DNA from: Nitrospiraceae bacterium | GTDB taxonomy: Bacteria > Nitrospirota > Nitrospiria > Nitrospirales > Nitrospiraceae | Reading direction: 5' to 3' | Assembly (NCBI GenBank): GCA_005800255.1 | Contig: SYGW01000113.1 | Span: 1-15,479 of the forward strand | DNA: 15,479 bases | Shown: piece by piece, positions 14,884 through 15,479 of the stretch | Layout of the letters: each line of letters opens with the position of its first letter | Numbering within the stretch: position 1 is the first letter of the stretch | Made by a program: the position numbers and the translations under genes | Notes under the pieces: generated by a model | What the model was told of the DNA's origin: nothing | The model's database searches: none | What the model saw: the letters and a program-made list of their open reading frames with translations, nothing else

Positions 14884-15479
14884 ATGGCACAGAAGTCCTC
14901 GATATCATCTAAACGTTTTACGGTGGACCGGCTGCTCTCGAAGCTGGGCATTGCCTCCCGTGGCACGAGCCAGGATTGGGTCCGTGCAGGACGAGTCCAG
15001 GTCAATGGGCGAGTCATTCGCGACCCGGCTACCTGGGTCTTGTGGCCGAAAGACGCCCTGTCGGTCGACGAGAAGCCGATTAAAGATTCGGCTAAACGGT
15101 TTATCCTTTTTCATAAACCCAAGGGGGTCATTACGACGCACAGTGATGAAAAGGACCGGAAGACGATCTTCGACGTCTTGCCGGCTGATCTGGGGTATCT
15201 GCATGCAGTGGGGAGGCTCGATCAAGCGACCAGCGGTCTGTTGCTGCTTACCAACGATTCGACCCTTTCGAGCTATCTCACCGACCCAGGCCATAAAGTG
15301 ATGAGGACCTACCTGGTCTCTGTGCGGGGAGAGTTCACGGAGGCCCAAGCCAAAGAGGCCACAGTCGGGTTGGTCGAGGAGGGGGAGCGGCTCCAGTGTC
15401 ACAGCGTGAAGATTCAGAAGAGTTCTGGCCGCGAATCACATCTGGAAGTGGTGCTGGTCCAAGGGAAGAACCGTGAAAT
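14884..15479 (+). CDS. Pseudouridine synthase, RsuA/RluB/RluE/RluF family (partial, 3' end outside window)
   Basis: This family isomerises specific uridines to pseudouridine in 16S or 23S rRNA. From ATG 14884 the frame is open to the window end (198 codons). An N-terminal S4 RNA-binding domain covers about residues 12-60 (RLLSKLGIASRG, GRVQVNGRVI). The catalytic domain begins with FHKPKGVITTHSD and carries the active-site motif GRLDQATSGLLLLTND with catalytic Asp113. VLVQGKNREI near the end matches the conserved EGKNRQI region just before the family's C-terminus, so only a short part is missing. The start has GGAAA 8 nt upstream; ATG 14875 in the same frame is an alternative. The gene begins 59 nt after ribE with no terminator seen between. 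The target (RsuA or RluB type) is not decided here. Confidence 0.9.
   Translation, partial: MAQKSSISSKRFTVDRLLSKLGIASRGTSQDWVRAGRVQVNGRVIRDPATWVLWPKDALSVDEKPIKDSAKRFILFHKPKGVITTHSDEKDRKTIFDVLPADLGYLHAVGRLDQATSGLLLLTNDSTLSSYLTDPGHKVMRTYLVSVRGEFTEAQAKEATVGLVEEGERLQCHSVKIQKSSGRESHLEVVLVQGKNRE

Overview
The window reads as chromosomal DNA from a GC-rich bacterium, most likely Nitrospira or a close relative in the Nitrospirota. That assignment is an inference from gene content: a heterotetrameric glycyl-tRNA synthetase (glyQ, glyS), a pyruvate phosphate dikinase, a transketolase of the single-chain animal-like type, and riboflavin genes. No database search was possible. Nearly all the DNA is coding. 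No tRNA, rRNA, CRISPR array or intact insertion sequence was seen.

Left part, minus strand (1-3215): the 5' part of a transketolase gene (tkt), cut by the window edge, lies downstream of a two-gene unit. In that unit an Rrf2-family regulator with a five-cysteine cluster is followed, after only 2 bases, by a TauE/SafE permease. A divergent intergenic region (3216-3481) carries repeats and promoter-like sequences for rrf2 on one side and glyQ on the other.

Middle, plus strand (3482-11248): glyQ, glyS, a two-TM membrane protein of unknown function, ppdK and ribD form a close-packed run. ppdK and ribD overlap by GTGA. The one conspicuous gap, between glyS and the membrane-protein gene, holds a 96-bp element with 19-bp terminal inverted repeats (18/19 matching) and a flanking TAGGG direct repeat. 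It has the anatomy of a MITE (a miniature inverted-repeat transposable element). Without it the two genes would be 24 nt apart.

Right part (11279-15479): a truncated haemoglobin on the minus strand stands opposite a plus-strand cluster. That cluster is an exported protein gene broken by an apparent one-base deletion, an MFS exporter joined to it by an ATGA overlap, and a 38-residue single-span membrane protein missed by length cut-offs. The small ORF overlaps ribE (riboflavin synthase) by TAATG. The window ends inside an RsuA/RluB-type pseudouridine synthase gene. The leader before the broken gene has three inverted-repeat pairings, at least two of them mutually exclusive.

Functionally the window is mostly housekeeping: translation (GlyRS, rRNA pseudouridylation), central carbon metabolism (transketolase; PPDK, which makes PEP from pyruvate and would fit a reductive TCA autotroph) and riboflavin synthesis (ribD and ribE, here about 3 kb apart). 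Accessory functions are sulfur-compound or anion export under an Rrf2 sensor, an O2/NO-binding globin, and an efflux pump. The least explained pieces are the MITE-like element, the small ORF fused to ribE, the broken exported gene with its leader, and basic tails on two neighbouring enzymes.
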